From Bacteroidota bacterium (GTDB taxonomy: Bacteria; Bacteroidota; Bacteroidia; B-17B0; Aurantibacillaceae), in the NCBI GenBank assembly GCA_030684395.1, contig JAUXTT010000036.1, positions 83,883 through 147,882 on the forward strand: a stretch of 64,000 nucleotides of DNA, given 5' to 3'. Numbering within the stretch: the first letter of the stretch is position 1; every line of letters begins with the position of its first letter. The notes beneath the pieces were generated by a model, which was not told where the DNA came from, did not search any database, and worked only from the letters and a program-made list of their open reading frames with translations. A program made the position numbers and the translations under genes. This document shows positions 53,813 through 62,981 of the stretch, piece after piece.

Positions 53813-56110
53813 ATGTTGTTAAGGATGAAAATTAAGTCAATACTGCTTTTTGTTTTATTTCTGCTTTGCTCAGGATTGTTTTGCAATGCTCAGGATATTG
53901 ATTCATTAAAACTAATTCTTAAAAACTCAACAAGTGACACCACGCGCATCAAGCTGTATGTGGAGTTGAGTGAACTTTGTGAAATAGAAGAAATTCCCGA
54001 ATATGCTAATCCGGCAATAGATCTCTGTGAAAAGGCCCTGAAAGAAAAAAATGCTAAAAGAGCTTTCTATCTTAAATATTTAGCATCCGCATTAAACAAC
54101 ATGGGTTTTTTAAACGAGCAAAAAGGTGAAATGAAACTTGCTCTCAACTATTATCAAAAGTGTTTAAAATCCTTTGAAGAAATAAATGACAAGGAAGGTG
54201 TAGCCACAGCTTTAAACAATATCGGCTTACTTTATCACAATGTTGGTGATATTCCCAATGCACTTGAATATTATCATAAGAGTTTAAAAATACGGGAAGA
54301 GATAAAAGAAAAGGAAGGAATTGCCTACTGTTTAAATAACATTGGGAGCATATACAAAGATCAGGGCTATATTGCTAAAGCTCTCGAGTATTATAACAGA
54401 AGTTTGAAGATTAGTGAAGAAGCAAAAGATAAATATGGAATCGCCAATACATTAAATAACATTGGATACATCTACCAAAGTAAAGGAGATCCGCATTGCA
54501 AATTGAGTAAAGAAGAATGTTTAAGGGTGGAAAAAATAAAAGCATTAAGCTACTACAATAGGAGCTTGAAAATATTTGAAGAAACGAAAAACAAGGAAGG
54601 CATTGCTTATTCATTAAACAATATAGGGCTTGTATACCAAACCAATGGCGACCCGAATTGCAATGAATCTAAGGAAAAGTGCTTAACTGCGGGTTTAGAA
54701 AAAGCATTAGAATATTTTAACCGAAGTTTAAAAATACAAGAAGAAACCAATGATAAAAAAGGAATGGCATACTCCATTAATAACACCGCATCAATTAAAC
54801 TGGAACAGGGGCAAACTAAAGAAGCACTTTTGCTTGCCACTAAAAGCTATAAATTATCAAGAGAACTGGGATTTCCGGAGATCATAAGCCTTACCAGTAA
54901 CCTACTGGCAAAAATCTATTCAAAAATGGGAAATTATAAAGGCTCTTTTGAAATGCTTGTACTTCATCAACAAATGCAAGACAGCATTAAAAATGAAACC
55001 AATAGAAAAGATGCGATTCAGAAAAGTTTTCAATATGCTTACGATAAAAAAGCTGCAGCTGATAGTGTAAAGGTAATGGAAGAGCGAAAAGTATTTGATG
55101 CCCAAATAAAACAGGAGCGAACTCAACGTACGGCACTGTATGCAGGACTCGGGCTAGTTGCTTTGTTTTCTGCCTTTATGTACAATAGATTTAGAATAAC
55201 CCGAAAACAAAAACGGATAATTGAATTACAGAAAATAGAAGTAGATAAACAAAAAGAATTGGCAGACAGCAGAAGGGAAATTGCAGAAGCGCAAAAACAT
55301 GTGATAGAAGAAAAGCAAAAAGAAATATTAGACAGTATCTATTACGCACGCCGTATTCAACAAGCTATGTTAACGAGTGAAGAATATATAAGTCATCATT
55401 TTAAGGCAGAGTATTTCATCTTTTACCAACCTAAAGATATTGTGAGTGGTGATTTTTACTGGGCAGCTGATTACAATAATAAATTTTATATAGCAACTGC
55501 AGACTGTACAGGTCATGGGGTTCCGGGAGCTTTCATGAGTTTATTGAATATAAGTTTCCTTAACGAAAATCTGTTAGAAAGAAAAATTGAGGAGCCCGCA
55601 AAAATATTAACAGAACAAAGAAAGGAAATTATTAAAGCCTTAAATCCAAAAGGTAGTGAGGATTCCAAGGACGGAATGGATTGCGTTTTGTGTGCATTTG
55701 ACCTAAATAACAATGTCCTTCGATTTGCCGCGGCTAATAATCCATTGTGGCTGGTTCGGCCTTCTACTGTTTCGGCAAGCTCAGTAACCGCAGGCACCCT
55801 TGAGCTTATGGAATATAAAGCTGATAAAATGCCGGTAGGCAAATACGAAGAGAACCCCAAGGACTTTACTCTACAAACAATTGATTTAAAAAAAGGAGAC
55901 CTTGTTTATACCTTTACCGACGGATTTGCTGATCAGTTTGGAGGACCAAAAGGGAAGAAATTCATGTACAAACAATTAGAACGGTTGATCTTATCGATAG
56001 CTAACCAACCCATGCATGAGCAAAAAGAATTATTATCTAAAGCTATCAACGATTGGAAAGCTGAACAGGAACAGATAGATGACATCTTGATCATTGGGGT
56101 TAAAATATAA
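53813..56110 (+). CDS. TPR-membrane-SpoIIE (PP2C-like) serine phosphatase
   Basis: A 765-residue signalling protein. Signal peptide (GLFCNAQ), then six or seven 40-residue TPRs of the LNNIGxxYxxxGDxxxALxYYxxSLKIxEE kind. Two of the TPRs carry an unusual Cys-containing insert (GDPHCKLSKEECL, GDPNCNESKEKCL). A transmembrane helix lies near residue 445 (ALYAGLGLVALFSAFMY), a charged coiled coil follows (KQKELADSRREIAEAQKH), and last comes a SpoIIE/PP2C domain. Metal-binding Asp residues occur in DIVSGDFYW, ATADCTGHGVPGAF and YTFTDGFADQFGG. It probably senses something outside and dephosphorylates an anti-anti-sigma-like protein inside. Confidence 0.9.
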   Translation: MLLRMKIKSILLFVLFLLCSGLFCNAQDIDSLKLILKNSTSDTTRIKLYVELSELCEIEEIPEYANPAIDLCEKALKEKNAKRAFYLKYLASALNNMGFLNEQKGEMKLALNYYQKCLKSFEEINDKEGVATALNNIGLLYHNVGDIPNALEYYHKSLKIREEIKEKEGIAYCLNNIGSIYKDQGYIAKALEYYNRSLKISEEAKDKYGIANTLNNIGYIYQSKGDPHCKLSKEECLRVEKIKALSYYNRSLKIFEETKNKEGIAYSLNNIGLVYQTNGDPNCNESKEKCLTAGLEKALEYFNRSLKIQEETNDKKGMAYSINNTASIKLEQGQTKEALLLATKSYKLSRELGFPEIISLTSNLLAKIYSKMGNYKGSFEMLVLHQQMQDSIKNETNRKDAIQKSFQYAYDKKAAADSVKVMEERKVFDAQIKQERTQRTALYAGLGLVALFSAFMYNRFRITRKQKRIIELQKIEVDKQKELADSRREIAEAQKHVIEEKQKEILDSIYYARRIQQAMLTSEEYISHHFKAEYFIFYQPKDIVSGDFYWAADYNNKFYIATADCTGHGVPGAFMSLLNISFLNENLLERKIEEPAKILTEQRKEIIKALNPKGSEDSKDGMDCVLCAFDLNNNVLRFAAANNPLWLVRPSTVSASSVTAGTLELMEYKADKMPVGKYEENPKDFTLQTIDLKKGDLVYTFTDGFADQFGGPKGKKFMYKQLERLILSIANQPMHEQKELLSKAINDWKAEQEQIDDILIIGVKI

Positions 56111-56144
56111 AATGCAGAACAATTCAAACTTAAAAAACTCTCAA

Positions 56145-56978
56145 ATGAAGGTTATATTACTATTTTTATTATCATTCACGCTCCTTTCAACACAAGCGCA
56201 AAACTGTTGCCCGAAAAAAACACCTACAGAAAAATTTTCATCTCTAACAACTGATTCAAATTTTGTAGCCACACATTTAGATCCAAATTCCTTTACATTA
56301 GAAAATCAATTAGGAAAAGCAATTGCATTTAAAACAGCTGATGGCAAACTTGGTTATGCCTATGAAATTAAATCGGAAAAACCTTGCGACAATTATGTAT
56401 TTGTAATTCACGAATGGTGGGGATTGAATGATTATATCAAACAGGAATCAGAAAAGATGTTCAAAACACTGGGAAATGTAAATGTGATAGCTATTGATTT
56501 GTATGATCAAAAGGTTGCCACTACACGTGATTCGGCAGCTAAGTACATGCAGAGTGTAAAAACTATCAGAGCTGAAAATATTATTAAAGGTGCACTTACT
56601 TACGTTGGTAAAAATGCAAAAATTGCAACCATCGGCTGGTGTTTTGGAGGAGGATGGAGTATGCAATCAACTTTACTTGCCGGCAAACAAAGTAAAGCCT
56701 GTGTAATGTATTATGGTATGCCTGAAGAGAAAAGTGATAAACTTAAAAAGCTAAATGCTCCTGTGTTATTCATCTGGCCAGAGCAAGATCAATGGATTAA
56801 TAAAGATGTTGTTGAAAAATTCACAACGAATATGAAAGCTGCGAAAAAGGACCTTGATGTTCATAAGTACAATGCTGATCATGCTTTTGCAAATCCAAGC
56901 AATCCAAAATTCAACAAAGAATTTGCAGATGATGCTTTTAAAAAAGCAATGGAATTTATTAAACTGAATTTGAAATAA
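56145..56978 (+). CDS. Secreted dienelactone hydrolase-family protein
   Basis: An exported alpha/beta-hydrolase of 277 residues counted from the Met at 56145 (signal LLFLLSFTLLSTQAQ). Starts at 56112 or the TTG at 56094 would overlap or abut the phosphatase gene and bury the signal. The DLH triad is visible: Cys166 in GWCFGGGWS, Asp215 in EQDQWI, His246 in NADHAFAN. The upstream Glu90 is in VIHEWWGLND. True dienelactone hydrolases are cytosolic, so the exported form probably has another ester substrate. Confidence 0.85.
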   Translation: MKVILLFLLSFTLLSTQAQNCCPKKTPTEKFSSLTTDSNFVATHLDPNSFTLENQLGKAIAFKTADGKLGYAYEIKSEKPCDNYVFVIHEWWGLNDYIKQESEKMFKTLGNVNVIAIDLYDQKVATTRDSAAKYMQSVKTIRAENIIKGALTYVGKNAKIATIGWCFGGGWSMQSTLLAGKQSKACVMYYGMPEEKSDKLKKLNAPVLFIWPEQDQWINKDVVEKFTTNMKAAKKDLDVHKYNADHAFANPSNPKFNKEFADDAFKKAMEFIKLNLK

Positions 56979-57023
56979 ATAAAGTCTCCACTTAAAAGGT
57001 CGCTAAACAAATTCCGAATATTA

Positions 57024-60000
57024 TTAATACTTAACCAATCTCATAGAAGTTATTCGTCCTTCAGATAAAAATTTAACTGTATAAATTCCGGCAGACAAAT
57101 TGAGTTCACTTGAATTTATGGTAACACTGTGATTACCTGAGCTGTAATTGTTGTTTGATATGATTATCTCTTTCCCAAGCATATCAATCAACGAAACGCA
57201 AACATTTCCTTCCTTTTTTTGGGAAAACAAAATAGTTGAACTTTCATTAAACGGATTCGGCTTCGCAACAAAAGAAACTACATCTTCGTACTTGTTTATT
57301 CCCACCGGAGATTCAACCAAAATTCCATCTGAGTTGCATATTGAAGTTAGCCCCGCAGCATTCTCTGTTTTTACACTAAGATAATAAACTTGCCCCGGTG
57401 TAAGCGTTAAACTTGAATTTGTAACAGATGCGTTAGTGGTGTTATCAGTCCAGTTAAGCACATCCGTTCCTCCTGTATTTGTTCCAATTGCGTACCAGTA
57501 TTTTGAAATTCCGGAATTTTGGTCTAAAGAAACAATCCAATTTGCCGACAATGTAGTTGCCGAAGCAATAGTATCTATATCACTTCCAGCCCCGTCATTT
57601 ACATTTGAGCAAGAAGGATCAGTCCAATCTACATTAATAGCATGCTCTGTTATTGCCGATAAATTTCCTGCAACATCTTTCACAATGGATCTTATCAAGC
57701 CGGAATTAGTAAGCGGGTCAGGGTTTTGATAACGTATTTCATTTATGGATGCTGCTCCCACATTAACTGTTACAGAAGGGCTTCTTGAACGGAACACATT
57801 CAACTCATTTACATTCAATTTACAGTTTCCTGTTCTGAATGAAACATAATTTCCCTGAGTTATCAATACATTTGGATCGGTCCATGCACCAAGAAACACA
57901 TTATCTCTGTATACCTCCATCTTACCTGTTGTTCTGTCAAAAACAATTTTATAATCATACCATTGACTAAAGTTAGTAGTAACATTACTTATAGAGTTGG
58001 ATAATGTATAAACATCATTTACCACTTTATAAAACTCAAGTACGTTTGTCTCTTTTCTAAAAAAGATAAAATATGAATTACCCCTGTTTGGTAAAGCTGC
58101 ATTATCACTAAAAAAATGAAACCCAAACCGGTGCTGGCTTGTACTATAAGTTGCGGGATCCATCATCGCAGTGAATTGATACAAATATTGATTTGATAAG
58201 TTTTGATCTAATGATGTGTAAACATTCGTATTACTTACACTTGAATCAGTCTGAATTAAATTTCCACCGCCAACCTGATAATTTCCGCTACTTGCAGGAA
58301 CACTCCACATAGAAGAGTTGTATGAATTAAATTTATCAGTTAAAAAACCTTTAGTAGAATTCGAATACCACTCTGTTCCATCAAAATCCTGAACCTGATA
58401 ATAGCTTTTAGCAATACCGCTTCCTCCCATATCATCCACATCAGTGAAGTTAGCAGTGAAGTTTCCTGTTTTCCAATTATTAGCAGAAGAGATCTGAGTC
58501 GTTGGAACAACATTGTCTATCGCTGTAACATTGGTAAATTTCATCGCATCAAAAGCTATATTCTGAGAAGCCACACTACTCCCGTCTCCCAAATAAACAT
58601 AAGAACTTTGGTCTGCAAGTAAATTATATGTTCCAAGCGAAACCCACTGACCTCCATTTTGTGTTTGATCAATAGCTACAGTTGTGGTACCACCCGAATG
58701 ATAAATTTTATAGTTTGCATTTACAGCCGTACAACCCGTTCCTCCGGGGATATAAGCCTTTATTTCATAATCTCCAGCTGTGGCAATTGTAGGTGTCCAT
58801 GTAACGTGACAAATATCAGTGGTGCTCGCCTCTGTTCCTGTGTACCAATAATGATTATTGTATCCTGCATTCAAATCATGAAAATAGCGCTGATGAGATC
58901 CATTTGTACTATTGTTCACATAAAATCCGTGATCATAAAAAACATCATCAATTATGGTATCATTATAAGTAATCTCAGTCCCTTCAGTGGTAACTGTCCA
59001 TGCTACTGTATTTAAATTTTGATATCCATTGTTATACCCAGGCCAATCATAATAAGCATTTTGCCCATTCCAGTTAGGCCATGCTCCATTATTTTTATTG
59101 CCATAAGGATCATTAAAAATAATCGTATGCTGCCCGTTTACATATCCAACAGCTAAAGTTAAATGACCTGCAGAGCTTAATAAGTTACAAACCGGAAATG
59201 GGTAACCACTATTGATTTGTGTTAATACCTTCGCATAATTATCTGCATCTTCCTGAACAGAGTTTACATAATGATCGGTAATGTATTGACGCATCCTTGA
59301 GTGTGGGGAGTAAGATCCGGTCCACATATAACCATAACCTCCCCATGAGTTTTCGCCCCCACCGGTAGTTGAAACATCCTGGAAGTAATATTCATTGGAA
59401 GTATATCTGTCGGCAACGTAAGCTCCGTAATCGCTATTGTGATTTCCTACTCCATTACTTGTTGTAATTGGCCATTTAGGAAGTTTGTTATAATATGCAA
59501 TTGCCATAATAGCTGATGTAGCAGCACATGATCCATAACCGTAATGCCATTCAGGAGTGTCGTAAACCTGATTAATGTATGGAACAGTTCCCGGTACAGT
59601 AGTAATTGCCTGAACTGAATTTTGAAAATTTTGCTTGCTAATACTTAAAGGCAGTTGGCTACTAAAAAGTAATTGTCCGGATGTTCTTGCGGCTGCATCG
59701 GTAGAAACACAGTTCACTGTTTTCTGATTTAAATTTTGGTAGATAATACGGTTTCCTGAAGGAACCGCAGCAATTTCGTAATCACCAGGAGTATTGGTAA
59801 TATTAATTATTTCGGATCCATCCCATTTTGCACTATAAATATCTGCACCCTTAAGTTCAAGATCGGTGTTTTCCATTTTTGTAAAAATAATGTGTTCCGA
59901 ATCTTCCTTCCAGCTTGCATATTGTCCCTCCGCTATATAAGCCGTTTCCTGAGTTGTAATATCATAAACGTGCAAACCACCTGAAATAGATGAATACATT

Positions 60001-60626
60001 AATTTGGAACCATCAGGAGACCACCGGGGAAACATGTTTCCTTTCTTACTGAAAGTTACTTCAGTTGTTTGCTCAGTTAAAAGGTCCAGTAAAAATAATT
60101 GATCATGATCATCATTAAAACAAACTAAATTTCCATTTGGCGAAATAGGTACTATGTTTACATACTGGGGAAGTAAATGATTAGATAAAGTGTTTCCATT
60201 TTTTACAACCAATTCATTTCCTATGGTAAAAGCCATTTTTCCGTTTTGAGAAAAACTCACTTGCCCGCATAAAGCAACAGGTGAATGTAACATTGTAATT
60301 TCTTTTGTTTGAACCGCTATAAGTGCCGGGGCTTGTTTTCCATCTGCCTGAATATATTTGAATCCGATACTTTTTTTATCGGGAGATAAAGTCATGTACC
60401 TGCCACACCCGGGAGAACTGAATAAGATTCTCTTTTCACCATCTTTTAGAAGGTAGATAGCAGACGCGTAATTATCCGTAGCAATAATTCCGAAAGGAGT
60501 CTCCATAAAATTGATGAAGTAACCTTCAACTTCTGCTTTGTATGCATCAAACGATTTTTCTTGTGCGAAAGTGAAAGTGTGCCCTATAAAAAATGATAAG
60601 ACAAAAAAGAGTAGTTTATACTTCAT
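57024..60626 (-). CDS. Secreted C39-like peptidase with TolB-like propeller, golvesin-like and LamG-like domains and T9SS type A CTD
   Basis: A 1200-residue protein from the Met at 60626 (signal FFIGHTFTFAQ). Residues about 25-320 form a TolB/PD40-like propeller (FPRWSPDGSKLMYSS). A C39-like cysteine peptidase follows: Cys in YGYGSCAATSAIMAIAYY, His in SSAGHLTLAVGY, Asp in IIFNDPYG. Next come a golvesin C-terminal-like domain (TWTPTIATAGDYEIKAYIPGG ... AFDAMKF) and a LamG/concanavalin-like sandwich (QHRFGFHFFSDNA, WYDYKIVFDRTTGKMEVYRD). The type A CTD (KPNPFNESSTILFS ... SAGIYTVKFLSEGR) completes it. It is likely a surface or released protease; its target is not evident. Convergent with the hydrolase gene. 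Confidence 0.85.
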   Translation of the reverse strand: MKYKLLFFVLSFFIGHTFTFAQEKSFDAYKAEVEGYFINFMETPFGIIATDNYASAIYLLKDGEKRILFSSPGCGRYMTLSPDKKSIGFKYIQADGKQAPALIAVQTKEITMLHSPVALCGQVSFSQNGKMAFTIGNELVVKNGNTLSNHLLPQYVNIVPISPNGNLVCFNDDHDQLFLLDLLTEQTTEVTFSKKGNMFPRWSPDGSKLMYSSISGGLHVYDITTQETAYIAEGQYASWKEDSEHIIFTKMENTDLELKGADIYSAKWDGSEIINITNTPGDYEIAAVPSGNRIIYQNLNQKTVNCVSTDAAARTSGQLLFSSQLPLSISKQNFQNSVQAITTVPGTVPYINQVYDTPEWHYGYGSCAATSAIMAIAYYNKLPKWPITTSNGVGNHNSDYGAYVADRYTSNEYYFQDVSTTGGGENSWGGYGYMWTGSYSPHSRMRQYITDHYVNSVQEDADNYAKVLTQINSGYPFPVCNLLSSAGHLTLAVGYVNGQHTIIFNDPYGNKNNGAWPNWNGQNAYYDWPGYNNGYQNLNTVAWTVTTEGTEITYNDTIIDDVFYDHGFYVNNSTNGSHQRYFHDLNAGYNNHYWYTGTEASTTDICHVTWTPTIATAGDYEIKAYIPGGTGCTAVNANYKIYHSGGTTTVAIDQTQNGGQWVSLGTYNLLADQSSYVYLGDGSSVASQNIAFDAMKFTNVTAIDNVVPTTQISSANNWKTGNFTANFTDVDDMGGSGIAKSYYQVQDFDGTEWYSNSTKGFLTDKFNSYNSSMWSVPASSGNYQVGGGNLIQTDSSVSNTNVYTSLDQNLSNQYLYQFTAMMDPATYSTSQHRFGFHFFSDNAALPNRGNSYFIFFRKETNVLEFYKVVNDVYTLSNSISNVTTNFSQWYDYKIVFDRTTGKMEVYRDNVFLGAWTDPNVLITQGNYVSFRTGNCKLNVNELNVFRSRSPSVTVNVGAASINEIRYQNPDPLTNSGLIRSIVKDVAGNLSAITEHAINVDWTDPSCSNVNDGAGSDIDTIASATTLSANWIVSLDQNSGISKYWYAIGTNTGGTDVLNWTDNTTNASVTNSSLTLTPGQVYYLSVKTENAAGLTSICNSDGILVESPVGINKYEDVVSFVAKPNPFNESSTILFSQKKEGNVCVSLIDMLGKEIIISNNNYSSGNHSVTINSSELNLSAGIYTVKFLSEGRITSMRLVKY

Positions 60627-60896
60627 ATTTCCTAATAGGTTAAGAGCTTTGATTATTAAAAGCACTAGTAAATATAGGACATATTATAGTAAATTATTGA
60701 GAAATATGAACACATTTCTGCTAAATCGGTTTTGATTATAGCTTTTCAAAACTGAAGAAGAAAGAACTGAATAATGTTCACTTTTTAAATTCCTCAAAGC
60801 TTCTGAAAAAAAGGGATATTATTTAGAATGGTTTAGGCAAAAAGTACCGGAACTGGAAACAGTAAGAAATGACAGTAATCATCCATCTTGCTGATC
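60627..60896. other. Gap with a degenerate coding fragment
   Basis: The left part is the leader of the minus-strand peptidase gene. On the plus strand from about 60792 a frame of about 33 codons (KFLKASEKKGYYLEWFRQ, then KVPELETVRNDSNH) looks like protein but has no start and ends in a stop near 60893. The reading continues in another frame as the small open frame at 60897. I do not recognise the family; it may be the broken end of an older gene. Confidence 0.35.
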
Positions 60897-61058
60897 ATGG
60901 TCATTCCGGGTTTAATTTTATTTAACGATCTTAGAACAATGAAATTGAGTCTTAAACCGGAGGGTCATGCATTTGCACGTGAACAGATGCAGGGTTTCAC
61001 AAAGGTATTCAATGAATTTCGTCAGGAGTTTAATCAGTTCTTAAGTAAAACAACATAA
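60897..61058 (+). CDS. Small hypothetical protein or gene fragment
   Basis: A 53-codon frame from ATG 60897 (MVIPGLILFNDLRTM ... KVFNEFRQEFNQFLSKTT) whose stop codon directly abuts the ATG of the thioredoxin-like gene. It has a hydrophobic N-terminus and an amphipathic C-terminal helix. An alternative start is TTG at 60888. It may be a real small protein cotranscribed with the thioredoxin-like gene, or the tail of a decayed larger gene whose upstream part lies in another frame at about 60792-60893. Confidence 0.4.
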   Translation: MVIPGLILFNDLRTMKLSLKPEGHAFAREQMQGFTKVFNEFRQEFNQFLSKTT

Positions 61059-61472
61059 ATGAAAACTAATTTCTCCCTATCATTTTTCTTCTTTGCCTTT
61101 CTTCTTATTGTTGGATGCGGGTTTGGTTACAGGGCCAACAGCCCTCACTACCGGCAAGAGGAAAAACCTATTACAATGGAAGCATTCAACAAACGGGTGT
61201 CCAATAAAGATAAAGCGGTATTGGTTTTTTTTCACGCCGACTGGTGTATGATTTGTCGGAAAATGGAACCTTCTATAAATGAGATCGAAAAAGAATTGGG
61301 TGGAAAACTCGATGTTTTTAGAATAGATACGGAACGTGACCGGGAGATAGCGGATACATTTGAAGTGAATTCTCTTCCCCTTCTTTTGTTTTACAAAAAT
61401 GGTCAAAAGCAGTGGACTCATTTGGGGATGGCTGATAAAAATACTTTGTTAACAAAGATTGGTGGGTTGTGA
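61059..61472 (+). CDS. Thioredoxin-like lipoprotein
   Basis: A 137-residue lipoprotein (lipobox LIVGC, Cys21) with a thioredoxin fold. The redox motif is ADWCMICRKMEP, followed by ELGGKLDVFRIDTERDREIADTFEVNSLPLLLFYKNGQK with the cis-Pro at NSLP. WCMIC is unlike TrxA (WCGPC) and close to the DsbD gamma-domain or thiol-interchange type. It could keep periplasmic thiols reduced. Directly follows the small frame ending at 61058. Confidence 0.87.
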   Translation: MKTNFSLSFFFFAFLLIVGCGFGYRANSPHYRQEEKPITMEAFNKRVSNKDKAVLVFFHADWCMICRKMEPSINEIEKELGGKLDVFRIDTERDREIADTFEVNSLPLLLFYKNGQKQWTHLGMADKNTLLTKIGGL

Positions 61473-61895
61473 GAAATTAAATTTTCAAATCGGTGAAATA
61501 GCGTGCACTAAGTTAGTGCGAAAGTCCAAAATGATTTTTTTTGAATAAGGTTAATTCAAGGATGCCATATAGTAATATGCCTTTTCAGGTACCAGATGGT
61601 AAAACTCCTGTGGGAGTGTATAGATATCTGTTCTGCAGACCTACTTGTTAAATGGTGCACTACAGGAATTTCTTTAACAAATTATCCGGAAGCTCCCTCA
61701 CCAAAAAAATCGCTTTCCAAACAAAAATACCATTGATGACATTACATGATAAAGATGGGGCATTCTGGCTTTACTCTTTCGCTGTTAATCCCTTTCCATT
61801 TTTGGTAAAAAGATCAACTCTACTTTCATTTTCAGATATCAACATTTTTTTAACAATGAAATGAGATTTTACTATTTTTGCCATACAACACTACT
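61473..61895. other. Gap of about 420 bp upstream of the integrase, no gene supported
   Basis: Only short frames occur. One plus-strand frame around 61560-61735 reads protein-like in part (YQMVKLLWECIDICSADLLVKW), but it lacks a start and a recognisable family. A candidate -7 box, TATTTTTG, lies at 61873-61880, 15 nt before the integrase ATG, without a clear -33 partner. Possible remnants of earlier insertions cannot be told apart from chance here. Confidence 0.3.
61873..61880 (+). promoter_or_regulatory. Candidate -7 promoter box of the integrase gene
   Basis: TATTTTTG fits TAnnTTTG and ends 15 nt before the ATG at 61896. The expected -33 region is a T-run rather than TTTG. Confidence 0.3.
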
Positions 61896-62981
61896 ATGGC
61901 TAAATCTAAATTAACCGAACAAGAACAGTTTTTTAAGCATTTCAGGCTTTTTATAAAGGAAACCGGGAACGGTCGACGCCTGAAAAAAGATGGAAAAAAA
62001 ATAAGGGGTGGTACGGTTGACACTTACATATACACTTATAAACTTCTGGAACGTTTTTGTGCTGAAAAGAACTTTGAGTTAAAGCTCACTATTGTTAAGA
62101 AACAAAGGCAACGTGAGCTGGAAACCTTACGTAAATACTGGAAAAAATTTTATGCAGAATTTACCGATTACCTTTACAAGGACCTTGATTATTACGACAA
62201 TTACGTTGGTTTGGTTATAAAATCGATCCGTACATTTTTCAATTATCTTCAGGAAGATAAAAACATGAATGTTGGCTTGTTTCACAAATCGTTTTATGTT
62301 CCTAAAGAAGAAATTCCAATTATAGCCCTTACTCCTGATCAGATGACCTATTTGATCAATAATAAGAATCTTAATGAAATATTACCTGAGCATTTACACC
62401 GTATTAAAGATATGTTTGTTTTTGGATGTACTGTTTGTGTCAGGGTTTCGGATCTGCTTACCATTAAACATCAGAACATTGTAACTGAAAATACAGCTTC
62501 TTACTTACGCTTATATTCTCAAAAGACGAACACTTTTACTTCAGTAAAGCTCCCGTCGTATGCAATAGAAATTGCAGAAAGATATAAGAGCCGAAGAGCT
62601 ACGGTATTCCCTCCCATCAGCGATGCCCGTTTTAATATTGCCCTGAAAGAGATGGGCAGGTTCCTTAATTACAATGAACCTATTATTAAAACCCGTGAAA
62701 AAAGAGGGGTGAAATGTATCATATACAAAGATCCGCTGAAAAAAACGCATCACACGCTGGCCGACTTGCTTACTACCCATACTATGAGAAGAACGGGTAT
62801 TACCACTATGCTTCGTTTGGGAATGCCTGATTATCTGGTAAGAAAGGTTTCAGGGCACTCTGCAAACAGTAAGGAGTTTTTCCGATATGTACAATTAGCT
62901 CAAAACTTTCTGGACGAAAAAACCGATGAAGTTTTTGGGAAGCTCAGAAACGCCGAAACCGAAAGCGCCGTTTACGCCTAG
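61896..62981 (+). CDS. Tyrosine recombinase (site-specific integrase)
   Basis: A 361-residue integrase. The start is the ATG at 61896 (MAKSKLTEQEQ); the frame opens at a TTG at 61878. An N-terminal SAM-like core-binding domain spans about residues 35-125, and the catalytic domain about 145-340. All active-site residues are present: Arg183 in CVRVSDLL, Lys210, His295-x-x-Arg298 in THTMRRTG, His321 in VSGHS, and the nucleophile Tyr331 in FFRYVQL. Bacteroidota enzymes of this shape move conjugative or mobilisable elements or invert DNA. Its stop overlaps the convergent gene's stop by four bases. Confidence 0.93.
   Translation: MAKSKLTEQEQFFKHFRLFIKETGNGRRLKKDGKKIRGGTVDTYIYTYKLLERFCAEKNFELKLTIVKKQRQRELETLRKYWKKFYAEFTDYLYKDLDYYDNYVGLVIKSIRTFFNYLQEDKNMNVGLFHKSFYVPKEEIPIIALTPDQMTYLINNKNLNEILPEHLHRIKDMFVFGCTVCVRVSDLLTIKHQNIVTENTASYLRLYSQKTNTFTSVKLPSYAIEIAERYKSRRATVFPPISDARFNIALKEMGRFLNYNEPIIKTREKRGVKCIIYKDPLKKTHHTLADLLTTHTMRRTGITTMLRLGMPDYLVRKVSGHSANSKEFFRYVQLAQNFLDEKTDEVFGKLRNAETESAVYA

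Noticed and set aside
61652..61864. 70-codon frame before the integrase
   Set aside because: No family resemblance, and composition typical of chance frames in AT-rich DNA.
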